DNA of 64,000 nucleotides from Lachnospiraceae bacterium (lineage in GTDB: Bacteria; Bacillota; Clostridia; Lachnospirales; Lachnospiraceae), in the NCBI GenBank assembly GCA_910575445.1, contig CAJTFW010000008.1, positions 1 to 64,000 on the forward strand. Reading direction: 5' to 3'. Positions 44,459 to 52,357 of this stretch are shown here, one piece after another (positions within the stretch are counted from its first letter, which is position 1; every line of letters starts with the position of its first letter). The position numbers and the translations under genes were made by a program. The notes beneath the pieces were generated by a model. That model did no database searches, was not told the DNA's origin, and was given only the letters and a program-made list of their open reading frames with translations.

Positions 44459-45124
44459 CTAATTTAGCATATCTGTAAATTTTGTAATGTAGCCTCTGAC
44501 CTTGCTGACGGTCTCTTTGGCTTTTTCAAAAGTCTTACTTTGTCTGAAGACATCGGTGCACAGGTCAATATTGCGCACAAATTCCACTGGCTCTACTACG
44601 GTAGAAGTCGCTGTGGTATCGATCTGAAATGCCCCATCCATCCCAAACATCCTTGCAATAGCATCGGTTGGCATATGATAATCCTGCTTGATATTTACCT
44701 TGACTCGTTTGATAAAGATATAGTCTTGAATCGTTGTATAGTCGTTATTTTTTGGCTGCCCGGTCAGAATATTGTTCTCACCGATATGAGCAGATACATA
44801 GGTATTTAGAAGTCTTTTATACTCTCCTGTCTTATCTCCCCCAAAGACAGATGCCAGATAGCGATAAGGGTCCCGGTTCTTAAAATCCTGAAGCGTCTTA
44901 ACGCCTGTCTCCATATCATCCATACGGGAACCATAGATAGTAGCTCCCCGCGCGGAAGTTCGTACCGCCAGACTTTGCAGATTTACCTGCTGATATAACA
45001 CCATTCCCATAAAGAGCATCATCAGCAAGGAGAAAAAGAGAACAGAAAATACAAACGTCAGTTCGATTGTCAGATAGCCGTCCTGCTTTTTAAATCGTTT
45101 TCGTAAAGATGCTAAATCGTTCAT
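44459..45124 (-). CDS. TadE-like pseudopilin
   Basis: A 221-residue protein with leader ...KRFKKQDG, then YLTIE with Glu at +5, and a hydrophobic helix (about 20-48), the prepilin-like pattern of TadE. The mature part is mixed alpha/beta without other motifs. I take MNDLAS at 45124 as the start, because AGAGGAGC lies six bases before it; the longer frame to 45226 overlaps the intergenic region after the Flp gene. It follows the flp gene and precedes the DUF5702 gene. Confidence 0.82.
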   Translation of the reverse strand: MNDLASLRKRFKKQDGYLTIELTFVFSVLFFSLLMMLFMGMVLYQQVNLQSLAVRTSARGATIYGSRMDDMETGVKTLQDFKNRDPYRYLASVFGGDKTGEYKRLLNTYVSAHIGENNILTGQPKNNDYTTIQDYIFIKRVKVNIKQDYHMPTDAIARMFGMDGAFQIDTTATSTVVEPVEFVRNIDLCTDVFRQSKTFEKAKETVSKVRGYITKFTDMLN

Positions 45125-45185
45125 AGTGCTCCTCTGAAGAAAGGCAGGGGCGAAGCTTTTCCGCCCACTGCCTGATTTGCTGCGA

Positions 45186-45371
45186 TTACTCTGTCTCAAC
45201 GGTTGAATTAGACTCTGCATCACCAAAGATAGAAGTCAGTGTATCTCTTACAAAGTTAATTACCTGATTTCTGAAAATCAATGCAATACTTACGAGCACT
45301 GCTAAAAGCACTACCATCTCCACCGTTCCTAATCCTTCTTCATCCGTATAAAATTCCTTTAACAACTCCAT
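45186..45371 (-). CDS. Flp-type major pilin
   Basis: A 61-residue prepilin, the expected main subunit of the Tad fibre. The leader MELLKEFYTDEEG is followed by LGTVE (Glu at +5) and a hydrophobic helix of about 22 residues (MVVLLAVLVSIALIFRNQV), then a short polar tail ending STVETE. Mature Flp pilins are about this size. The start at MELLKE follows AAAGGAGAAAG; the frame back to 45428 is not supported by a binding site. Only one flp copy is present. Confidence 0.88.
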   Translation of the reverse strand: MELLKEFYTDEEGLGTVEMVVLLAVLVSIALIFRNQVINFVRDTLTSIFGDAESNSTVETE

Positions 45372-45442
45372 CTTCTTTCTCCTTTGCCTTTTTAGATTAT
45401 AACTGAAGCGAACAGTTCTCTGTCGCACGGTTATCTGTTTTT

Positions 45443-46369
45443 TTACATCCCCATATTAAAGCTTAACACCGCTGGGGTTGCCACTATCAGAATAATGCCT
45501 ACAAACATAATCATCAGCGGCAGTAAAATCTTGGTGCTTGCCTCCTCACCCATCTGCTTGGCGGCAGCTTTTCGCATCTCCCAACACTCAGTACCCTGCT
45601 GCCTTAGAACCGGCACCACCTCTGCGCCGCCTCTTCGAAGATTCATAACAATCACGGAGACAAACTTGGTCACTTCCTTTACCTTACAGCGTCTGGCAAA
45701 CTCCTCATACGCCACACTTTCCGGTCTCCCCGATTTAATCTCTGCCAATGCATAGTTCATCTCCTGATAGAGTACCGTATCCTTTTTATTGTCGGTAATC
45801 ACTTTCTCCCATGCCTTTGATATGGTCATTCCTGCATTGACCAGAAGTGTTAATTTATTAACAAACTCGGGGAATTCCAGTTGAATCTTAAGCCGCCTTT
45901 TGGCAATCTCCTCGTCTAGTCCACGGTCTGTCAGAAACGGAAGCCCAATCGCTGCTGCGACTGCTGCAAATGAAAACATCAAAGCACTCGTTCCATCTCC
46001 CTGTGCTGCCATAATAAAGCCAATCAAAGAAATCACAGCACTGACCATAATCCCAAGGCAAGCCCGATACCCCGAATGAATCTGATAGTAAAACGGCCCA
46101 TATTTCACCCCGCGAATCTCCAGCACTTTCTGATAGACCCTATTCTGATACTTTGCAAGCATCGCCTTTAGATTCTTGGGCAGTATCTTTCCTCCAACAT
46201 CAGACTCACAAAAGTACAGTCCAAGCGGCAGAAAATCTTTTAAGCCATATTCCTTTTTATCCACCGCTTCCATATAGTCATCGTATTGCCCTTTGGACTT
46301 TAGATAACAGACCAGAAAATTCCCACAAAACAACAGACAGACCACACCTGCACATATCATCTGCATCAT
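45443..46369 (-). CDS. tadC: Tad secretion inner-membrane platform protein TadC
   Basis: A 308-residue membrane protein of the type II secretion F superfamily. It has membrane helices near the N-terminus, two near 105-150 and one at the C-terminus. The cytoplasmic T2SSF core reads QLEFPEFVNKLTLLVNAGMT, then ELKS-like repeats and LRRGGAEVVPVLRQQ. With TadB it forms the platform on which the ATPase drives pilin polymerisation. It is 12 bases downstream of tadB. Confidence 0.9.
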   Translation of the reverse strand: MMQMICAGVVCLLFCGNFLVCYLKSKGQYDDYMEAVDKKEYGLKDFLPLGLYFCESDVGGKILPKNLKAMLAKYQNRVYQKVLEIRGVKYGPFYYQIHSGYRACLGIMVSAVISLIGFIMAAQGDGTSALMFSFAAVAAAIGLPFLTDRGLDEEIAKRRLKIQLEFPEFVNKLTLLVNAGMTISKAWEKVITDNKKDTVLYQEMNYALAEIKSGRPESVAYEEFARRCKVKEVTKFVSVIVMNLRRGGAEVVPVLRQQGTECWEMRKAAAKQMGEEASTKILLPLMIMFVGIILIVATPAVLSFNMGM

Positions 46370-46380
46370 ACGCTTTCTCC

Positions 46381-47172
46381 CTATATCTCAATTCTCATAA
46401 TCTTAGAGCCTACAAAATACGCTCCGATAAAGATAGCAATCGCAATCGTCATCATAATTCTTCCGACAATCGTCGTAAAGACTGGCACCATATAATCTGC
46501 CGCCGTAGCACTTAGGACAAACACCATCGCCACTGGCATAATCATCAAAAAATTAAATTCATACTTTTTGCCAGAAATCACCGTATCAATCTCCTGCTTA
46601 ATCTCAATCTTTTCTCCTATGGTATTCGATGTAGAGCGAATTACTTCGATAATATCGCCACCCGTTCGCTTACAGGTGACAAAGACATCCACAAAATTCT
46701 CGATATCCTCAATATGCGCCCGGTCTGCAAACTGCTGAAACATTGCTTCTGTTGTGGTATTCATTCCGATGCCTCTTAGAATCGTACGAATCTCCACCAA
46801 AATATCCGTATCTGGGTCTGGATAGACAATCTCTAAATCCTTTAGACAGTCTTTAAGCCCCATCTCTATCGATTTCCCCACAGAAAGCGCAGAAGATAAC
46901 GAGTAAAGCATATCTTTAAACTGTACGGTCAACTGCTTTTTCCGTTTTGCGATAATCTGCTTGGTTCTTATCTTGGGGAACTTTAATGATAAAAGTGCCA
47001 ACAGCGCTGACAATATCAGATTGTGATAGAAAATGTAACCCACAGCGAATAACACAGCTGCCGCAGCCAGAATATAGAACCCTTTTTCCTTTTTTGTCAT
47101 CAGATATACATTGTAATCCGTCAGCCCATCTTCGCGCGCAACCATCTCTATTTTTTCTTTTTTTCCAAACAT
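46381..47172 (-). CDS. tadB: Tad secretion inner-membrane platform protein TadB
   Basis: A 263-residue T2SSF-family membrane protein. Two N-terminal helices (about 30-65), a cytoplasmic core with QFKDMLYSLSSALSVGKSIE and FVTCKRTGGDIIEVIRSTS, and two C-terminal helices (about 205-258). It pairs with TadC. In the operon it follows tadA by 11 bases and precedes tadC by 11. Confidence 0.9.
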   Translation of the reverse strand: MFGKKEKIEMVAREDGLTDYNVYLMTKKEKGFYILAAAAVLFAVGYIFYHNLILSALLALLSLKFPKIRTKQIIAKRKKQLTVQFKDMLYSLSSALSVGKSIEMGLKDCLKDLEIVYPDPDTDILVEIRTILRGIGMNTTTEAMFQQFADRAHIEDIENFVDVFVTCKRTGGDIIEVIRSTSNTIGEKIEIKQEIDTVISGKKYEFNFLMIMPVAMVFVLSATAADYMVPVFTTIVGRIMMTIAIAIFIGAYFVGSKIMRIEI

Positions 47173-47183
47173 ATGTTTTCTCC

Positions 47184-48419
47184 TTACACTTGCTCTGACA
47201 GACCAGCCATACGAAGCTTATCGGTATGCTTCATAGGATATTCTGTTCGCTTCAGGCTTCCAATAATATGTTTTTCTTCATCCTCGCCCTCTTCTTCAAA
47301 TTTATAGAGGGTATTTAATACAATCTCACCATTTTTATATTCCACAAGTTCTGAGATTTCCATGGTTCTTCTGGATTTATCCCGAAGTCTGGTAAGCTGG
47401 ATAATAATATCAATCGCGGAAGCAATCTGTTGACGAATCGCGTCAATTGGTATCTGGTTTCCTGAGAGTACCATCGTCTCTAGACGGCTTAGCATATCCT
47501 TTGTGGAGTTGGCATGTCCGGTAGAGAGAGAGCCATCATGACCGGTATTCATCGCCTGCAACATATCCAGTGCCTCCGCACCTCTGACCTCGCCGACAAC
47601 AATTCGCTCTGGCCGCATACGAAGCGAAGATTTAATCAAATCCCGAATCGTAATCTCTCCTTTTCCTTCCATATTGGCGTTTCTGGTCTCTAGGCGAACC
47701 AGATTGGGAATCCCCTGAATCTGAAGCTCTGCAGAGTCCTCAATCGTGATAATACGCTCATCCTTTGGGATAAAATTCGACAGTGCATTTAAAAAGGTCG
47801 TCTTACCAGAGCCGGTTCCTCCACTGATAAAGATATTGTATTTTGCCTTAACTAGACGCTCTAGGATTTCTGCCACTTCTTCTGTGATGGATTTATAAGC
47901 AATCAGCTGCTCCACGGTCATCGGTGTCTCCGGGAATTTACGAATCGTAACCGTTGGCCCGTCCAGGGCAATCGGAGGCAACACTACGTTGACACGAGAG
48001 CCGTCTAAAAGCCTTGCATCCACGATAGGATTGGCCTCATTGACGGTACGATTGACTTTCGCCACAATATTTAAAATGATATTTTCCAGCTTTTCATTGC
48101 TTCCAAACGAGATATTTTTCTGGTAAAGCTTTCCCGCCTGCTCTACAAACACCCGATGCGGGCCATTAATCATAATCTCTGTTATACTTGGGTCATCGAC
48201 AAGTGGCTGCAAGACATCAAGTCCGCGCATCGAGTTAAAGACGCCTTCTAAAAGTTCCTTCTTTTCTCCAAGCGTTAGATATTGCTCTTTGGAGATCTCC
48301 ATCACAACCTTGGAGATTTCCGCTTGAATCTCCTCATCCGTAATCTCTTTTAGAAGGTCTAGACGGTCTGCTACGATTTTTCTTACCTCTAAGACAAAGG
48401 CACCCATATCCTCAACCAT
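47184..48419 (-). CDS. tadA: Tad secretion ATPase TadA (CpaF family)
   Basis: A 411-residue hexameric ATPase of the type II/IV secretion family that powers pilus extension and possibly retraction. An N-terminal helical domain (1-90) is followed by IMINGPHRVFVE and then Walker A GGTGSGKTTFLNAL (about residue 200), Asp box ERIITIEDSAELQ, Walker B MRPERIVVGEVRGAEALDM and the His box TGHDGSLSTGHAN. It overlaps the end of tadZ by eight bases, with GGAGGAAACC before the ATG. Confidence 0.95.
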   Translation of the reverse strand: MVEDMGAFVLEVRKIVADRLDLLKEITDEEIQAEISKVVMEISKEQYLTLGEKKELLEGVFNSMRGLDVLQPLVDDPSITEIMINGPHRVFVEQAGKLYQKNISFGSNEKLENIILNIVAKVNRTVNEANPIVDARLLDGSRVNVVLPPIALDGPTVTIRKFPETPMTVEQLIAYKSITEEVAEILERLVKAKYNIFISGGTGSGKTTFLNALSNFIPKDERIITIEDSAELQIQGIPNLVRLETRNANMEGKGEITIRDLIKSSLRMRPERIVVGEVRGAEALDMLQAMNTGHDGSLSTGHANSTKDMLSRLETMVLSGNQIPIDAIRQQIASAIDIIIQLTRLRDKSRRTMEISELVEYKNGEIVLNTLYKFEEEGEDEEKHIIGSLKRTEYPMKHTDKLRMAGLSEQV

Positions 48420-49509
48420 GGTTTCCTCCTTGTATACACGCTACTAATGGCTCAAACATCTGTCTCTGAAATTCCGCCGAGCGAAGCAGATTGGATTGAT
48501 TCATATAGGCTGGCGACATGGTAATCACTGCTGCTAGGGGACACTCATCTAAGAGTCCACTTCTAAGAAGCAATGGGTTGACACCAGATACATCTTCTTT
48601 ATTATCAATTAGCTGTATTTTACTAAGCAAACTATTGTATTTTTTATGCAGTGTATTTTCATGATATAACATCTTCATACGTTGAATAGAAAATTCATCT
48701 GCTTGAATGGGCGCAAAAATAACATCGCAATTTTCCAAAAGGTCTACTTTCTCCTGATGAAATTCCGATGAAAAATCTAAAATTAACACATCATATTCAT
48801 TTAATTCCACAAGCGCTTTAATCAGATATTCAAAATCTTCTTTGGTTACTTCTGAATATTCTGAGATGCTGTCAGGTGCACAGATATAGTGAAATTTGGT
48901 ATAAGGTTCTTCGCCGCGGGATTCTAAAATCCGTATGCCCGTATCGCTTCCCTTGGTCTTAAGCGACAAAAAAACATCTGACATCGTTCCATTTGTCTTA
49001 CCTAAAATCGAAGTCGTAGAATCTACTCTCTCCAGATTCAGATAAAATGTCTGGTATCCCGCTGCCACACATGCCGCTGCTGTATATAATGCAAGCGTGG
49101 TCTTCCCACTTCCTCCTACTGGCGAATAAAAAGCCACCGTCTTTGTCCGCTTTTTTCCTTTGATGGCATCAAGTTTCCCTGTGATTTTCGCATACTTTAA
49201 GAGGATTTCCTGCAATAAGTCTTCTGTTTTCTGATATTTTTTCACACATTCATAATCTGCATATTCTTCTTCTGCAACGGTCAGAATTATCTTGGCTGCG
49301 ATTGGAAAGGTCTCAAGCTCTTCACAGATAAGCCCTGGCTCAATCAAAAGTATATCAATGGGTCCATGAGAAGACAGAAATTGCAACAGACTTTGCTTAG
49401 AGGAAAAGGTTGCAATCTCACACTGCTTTGCTTTTTCCATAAAATAACGCGCCATATGTTCTAGATAGATTTTATCTCTATCCGCCAGAACAATCTCTAT
49501 TTTTGCCAT
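48412..49509 (-). CDS. tadZ: TadZ/CpaE-type localisation ATPase
   Basis: A 365-residue protein. The N-terminal 120 residues resemble a receiver-like domain (IEIVLADRDKIYLEHMARYF) with a degenerate phosphorylation site. The C-terminal MinD/ParA-like ATPase has Walker A YSPVGGSGKTTLA (about 148-160) and LILDFSSE. TadZ proteins place the pilus machine at a site on the membrane. It is the first gene of the Tad operon, with a promoter 40 bases upstream. Confidence 0.88.
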   Translation of the reverse strand: MAKIEIVLADRDKIYLEHMARYFMEKAKQCEIATFSSKQSLLQFLSSHGPIDILLIEPGLICEELETFPIAAKIILTVAEEEYADYECVKKYQKTEDLLQEILLKYAKITGKLDAIKGKKRTKTVAFYSPVGGSGKTTLALYTAAACVAAGYQTFYLNLERVDSTTSILGKTNGTMSDVFLSLKTKGSDTGIRILESRGEEPYTKFHYICAPDSISEYSEVTKEDFEYLIKALVELNEYDVLILDFSSEFHQEKVDLLENCDVIFAPIQADEFSIQRMKMLYHENTLHKKYNSLLSKIQLIDNKEDVSGVNPLLLRSGLLDECPLAAVITMSPAYMNQSNLLRSAEFQRQMFEPLVACIQGGNHG

Positions 49510-49548
49510 TTTTTCTCCCTCGTTTTGCTTCTCTTTTGTGCTTTTTTA

Positions 49549-49577
49549 ATCTTATCACTAATTTTAATGCATTTCAA
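49549..49577 (-). promoter_or_regulatory. Promoter of the Tad operon
   Basis: On the minus strand TTGAAA (49572-49577) and TAAGAT (49549-49554) are separated by 17 bases. The predicted leader before tadZ is about 33 bases and contains GAGGGAG. Confidence 0.6.
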
Positions 49578-49612
49578 GTATTTTTATCTCTATTAGCGAA
49601 TATTATCAACTG

Positions 49613-49638
49613 TTGAATTGTTTCAAAGTTTAATTCAA
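49613..49638. promoter_or_regulatory. Palindrome in the tad / XRE divergent region, candidate operator
   Basis: TTGAATT (49613-49619) and AATTCAA (49632-49638) are a perfect inverted repeat with a 12-base centre. It lies 36 bases upstream of the tad -35 box and overlaps the likely -35 of the XRE gene (-10 TAGAAT at 49644-49649). It is a candidate binding site for the XRE protein. Confidence 0.45.
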
Positions 49639-49693
49639 TAAAATAGAATAATACTAATCAGAGATTGCTCTTAGATATATGGAGGAATGAGAA

Positions 49694-50038
49694 TTGACAA
49701 ATGACAGGTTAGAGACTGGCAAACGTATCCGCAAATTCCGCATTCAGAATAACCTGACACAGGCTCAATTTGCGGAAAGCCTGGATGTATCTACCAATTT
49801 TATTTCTGAAATAGAGACAGGCAAGAAAGGTATCTCCCAAGACACGTTGTATCGACTGTGTATGCGATATCATCTGTCAGCAGATTATCTGCTCTTTGGG
49901 AAACAGGGGCCCACTCCTTCTGAATATACCCTATCCGAATTTCTTTCCTCTCTGGACGAAGAAGATATTCCAATTGTGATTGAATATCTAGAGGCTACAC
50001 TAAAGCTAAAAAAAATAAGCAAGAAAAATCGTCTCTAA
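49694..50038 (+). CDS. XRE-family helix-turn-helix regulator
   Basis: A 114-residue protein with an XRE helix-turn-helix over residues 8-65 (LTQAQFAESLDVSTNFISEI) and a short helical, Lys-rich tail. It starts with TTG, eight bases after GGAGG; the in-frame alternatives fall inside the DNA-binding domain. It is divergent from tadZ and shares a 184-base region with a palindrome, so it is a candidate regulator of the pilus. It also precedes the GerA-like gene by 65 bases. Confidence 0.85.
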   Translation: MTNDRLETGKRIRKFRIQNNLTQAQFAESLDVSTNFISEIETGKKGISQDTLYRLCMRYHLSADYLLFGKQGPTPSEYTLSEFLSSLDEEDIPIVIEYLEATLKLKKISKKNRL

Positions 50039-50103
50039 AATAAAGTCCATCTACAAGTATTTCTTTTCCATCACCCGGACATACTAAGTTTCGAGGTGAG
50101 CTT

Positions 50104-51501
50104 GTGAAAATTTTATCGAACGACTATACAGAAACTATTTCCGAATTGCGTAATATATTAAATAGCAGTCGGAATTTTGACATTCTTGAAAAGCATCTTC
50201 TGATTGCAGAACACGCTGCTAGTTTATTTTTTATTGATGGATTGGTAAAAGATGAGATTTTGGAGAAAATCTTAGAATATTTCTACTCTCTAAAAGAAGA
50301 AGATTTACCAGAATCATTAGAACAATTTCAGATGCAGCATCTGCCTTATATCGAGGTGGAAGTTCTAAGTACGATGGAGGATATTTTAAAAAATCTGCTG
50401 TCCGGCGTCCCTTGTCTTTTTTTAAGCGGTATGCCGGACTGTCTTGCCATTGATTGTAGAACATATCCTGCTAGAAGTGTGGAAGAACCATTAAAAGACC
50501 GAACACTTCGAGGTTCTAGAGACGGCTTTGTGGAGACGGTAGTCTTTAATACCGCCCTGATTCGTCGGCGTATCCGCTCTCCAAAGCTCTGTATGGAGAT
50601 GTGCTGCGCCGGCAGAAGTACACAGACGGATATTGTACTTTGTTATATGGAAGACCGTGTAGATAAAAACTGTCTGCAAGCAATCAAACAGCGGATAGAG
50701 CATCTCTCCATTGATGCCTTGACCATGAATCAGGAAAGCCTGGCAGAGTTGCTTCTGCCAGGCCACTGGTTTAATCCATTTCCCAAATACCATCTGACCG
50801 AACGCCCGGATACGGCTTCTGCTTCCATTCTTGAAGGAAATATTATTCTTCTAGTAGACAATTCGCCATCTGCGATTATCCTTCCCACAACGCTTTTTGC
50901 GATTATGGAGGAGGCAAACGACTACTATTTTCCACCGATTACCGGAACTTATCTACGGCTTTCGCGTGTTTTGATTATGCTTATCTCCCTGATACTGACA
51001 CCGCTGTTTTTACTTTTTATCAGCCATCCTGCCTGGATACCGGCAAGCTTTCAGTTTATTCAAATACAAGATACCATTCATATTCCACTTATCTGGCAGT
51101 TCTTACTTCTGGAGCTGGCGATTGACGGGCTGCGGCTTGCAGCGATTCATACTCCTGATATGTTAAGTACACCACTCTCTGTAATTGCGGGTCTGGTCAT
51201 TGGAGAGTTTGCCGTCAACTCCGGCTGGTTTAATGCAGAAGTCATGCTCTATATGGCATTTGTTACGATTGCTAATTATTCGCAGTCCAATGTAGAACTT
51301 AACTATGCGGTTAAATTTATGCGAATCCTTACGCTTTTACTGACATATGCTTTTGGACTCTTTGGATTTATGGCAGGACTTTTGATAACCTTTATCTGTC
51401 TTCTTCGCTGCAAGACTTTCTGCGGGCGAGGCTATCTGTATCCTTTGATTCCTTTCCACTGGAAGACACTAAAGCGACAGCTTTTTCGTACAAAAATATA
51501 A
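50104..51501 (+). CDS. GerA-family spore germination protein (SpoVAF-like)
   Basis: A 465-residue protein. The N-terminal half (1-270) is the soluble GerA domain (FFIDGLVKDEILEKILEYF, FVETVVFNTALIRRRIRSP), followed by about five membrane helices (290-445) with FPPITGTYLRLSRV. This is the A subunit layout. It resembles SpoVAF more than nutrient receptors in length, and no GerB or GerC genes follow. It acts in the spore inner membrane. It starts with GTG after CGAGGTGAG. It would be expected to be expressed in the forespore, though no sigma-G promoter was identified. Confidence 0.88.
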   Translation: MKILSNDYTETISELRNILNSSRNFDILEKHLLIAEHAASLFFIDGLVKDEILEKILEYFYSLKEEDLPESLEQFQMQHLPYIEVEVLSTMEDILKNLLSGVPCLFLSGMPDCLAIDCRTYPARSVEEPLKDRTLRGSRDGFVETVVFNTALIRRRIRSPKLCMEMCCAGRSTQTDIVLCYMEDRVDKNCLQAIKQRIEHLSIDALTMNQESLAELLLPGHWFNPFPKYHLTERPDTASASILEGNIILLVDNSPSAIILPTTLFAIMEEANDYYFPPITGTYLRLSRVLIMLISLILTPLFLLFISHPAWIPASFQFIQIQDTIHIPLIWQFLLLELAIDGLRLAAIHTPDMLSTPLSVIAGLVIGEFAVNSGWFNAEVMLYMAFVTIANYSQSNVELNYAVKFMRILTLLLTYAFGLFGFMAGLLITFICLLRCKTFCGRGYLYPLIPFHWKTLKRQLFRTKI

Positions 51502-51502
51502 A

Positions 51503-51523
51503 AGAGGCGGTCTATCCGCCTCT
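51503..51523. terminator. Bidirectional terminator between the GerA-like and HAD genes
   Basis: AGAGGCGG (51503-51510) and CCGCCTCT (51516-51523) pair around TCTAT. T-rich runs lie on both sides, longer on the minus strand (TTTTATATTTTT). Confidence 0.85.
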
Positions 51524-51532
51524 CCTTTCATG

Positions 51533-52357
51533 TTATGACAACATAAACTTCTCTATAATCTCTGCAACTGCTGCATGATTGTTGTCATTTTCGGTAATAT
51601 AGTCCGCAGCCTGCTTGACAGATTCTTGTGCATTTGCTACTGCACAACCGATGTTAGCAGCTTGAAGCATAGAGATATCATTCGCTTCATCTCCGGCAGC
51701 GACTGTATTTTCTACCAGAAAACCAAAACGCTTACAGAAATCTTGAAGTGCCTTGCCTTTACAGACTCCTTTGGGAACTATCTCTAAGTATTCCGGGCAG
51801 CTTAAATACATATCCACTTTATCTTCTGACCAGTCTTTCATCTTGTTGACAAAGTCTTCTAGCTTCTTGTGGTCGTGAATATCAATCGCCAACATCTTAC
51901 ATGGTTCTTTTTTCAGTGCTTTTGCAATATCTGAAACTACCTTTGCCTCCATACTGGTCTTTTCCATATAGTGTGCAAGATTCTCGTCGTCGTGCTCAGA
52001 CAGGATGGTGTTATCTTCATAGGTCTGTAGATAGAGCCCTTCTTTTCTGGCGTACTCTGCTAACACTTCTGTATATGCAAGCGGCAAGGTATACTGAAAA
52101 AGTATCTCTTTTGTCTTACAGTCCAGAACCAGACCACCATTATAGGAAATAACATAGCGGCACCCAATCTCCTCTAACCGATAAGTAGTCAGCAGATATT
52201 TTGCACTTGCAGCTGGACGCCCTGTGGTTATCACAACTTCATGTCCAGCTTCAATACAGCTTTTTAGTGCTTCCCTTGTCTTCTTAGACATCTGATGTCT
52301 GTCGTCTAATGTTGTCCCGTCCATATCCAAAAATAATACTTTTCTATCTTTATTCAT
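51533..52357 (-). CDS. HAD-superfamily Cof-type phosphatase
   Basis: A 274-residue protein of the Cof/YidA subfamily. Motif I is FLDMDGTTLDD (9-19), motif II VITTGRPAA, and motif IV AAGDEANDISML (the C-terminal Asp pair); Lys in KGKALQDF is motif III. It is a cytoplasmic sugar-phosphate or nucleotide phosphatase whose substrate cannot be told. Its ATG at 52357 overlaps the ppk stop by eight bases, so it is translationally coupled to ppk. Confidence 0.88.
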   Translation of the reverse strand: MNKDRKVLFLDMDGTTLDDRHQMSKKTREALKSCIEAGHEVVITTGRPAASAKYLLTTYRLEEIGCRYVISYNGGLVLDCKTKEILFQYTLPLAYTEVLAEYARKEGLYLQTYEDNTILSEHDDENLAHYMEKTSMEAKVVSDIAKALKKEPCKMLAIDIHDHKKLEDFVNKMKDWSEDKVDMYLSCPEYLEIVPKGVCKGKALQDFCKRFGFLVENTVAAGDEANDISMLQAANIGCAVANAQESVKQAADYITENDNNHAAVAEIIEKFMLS

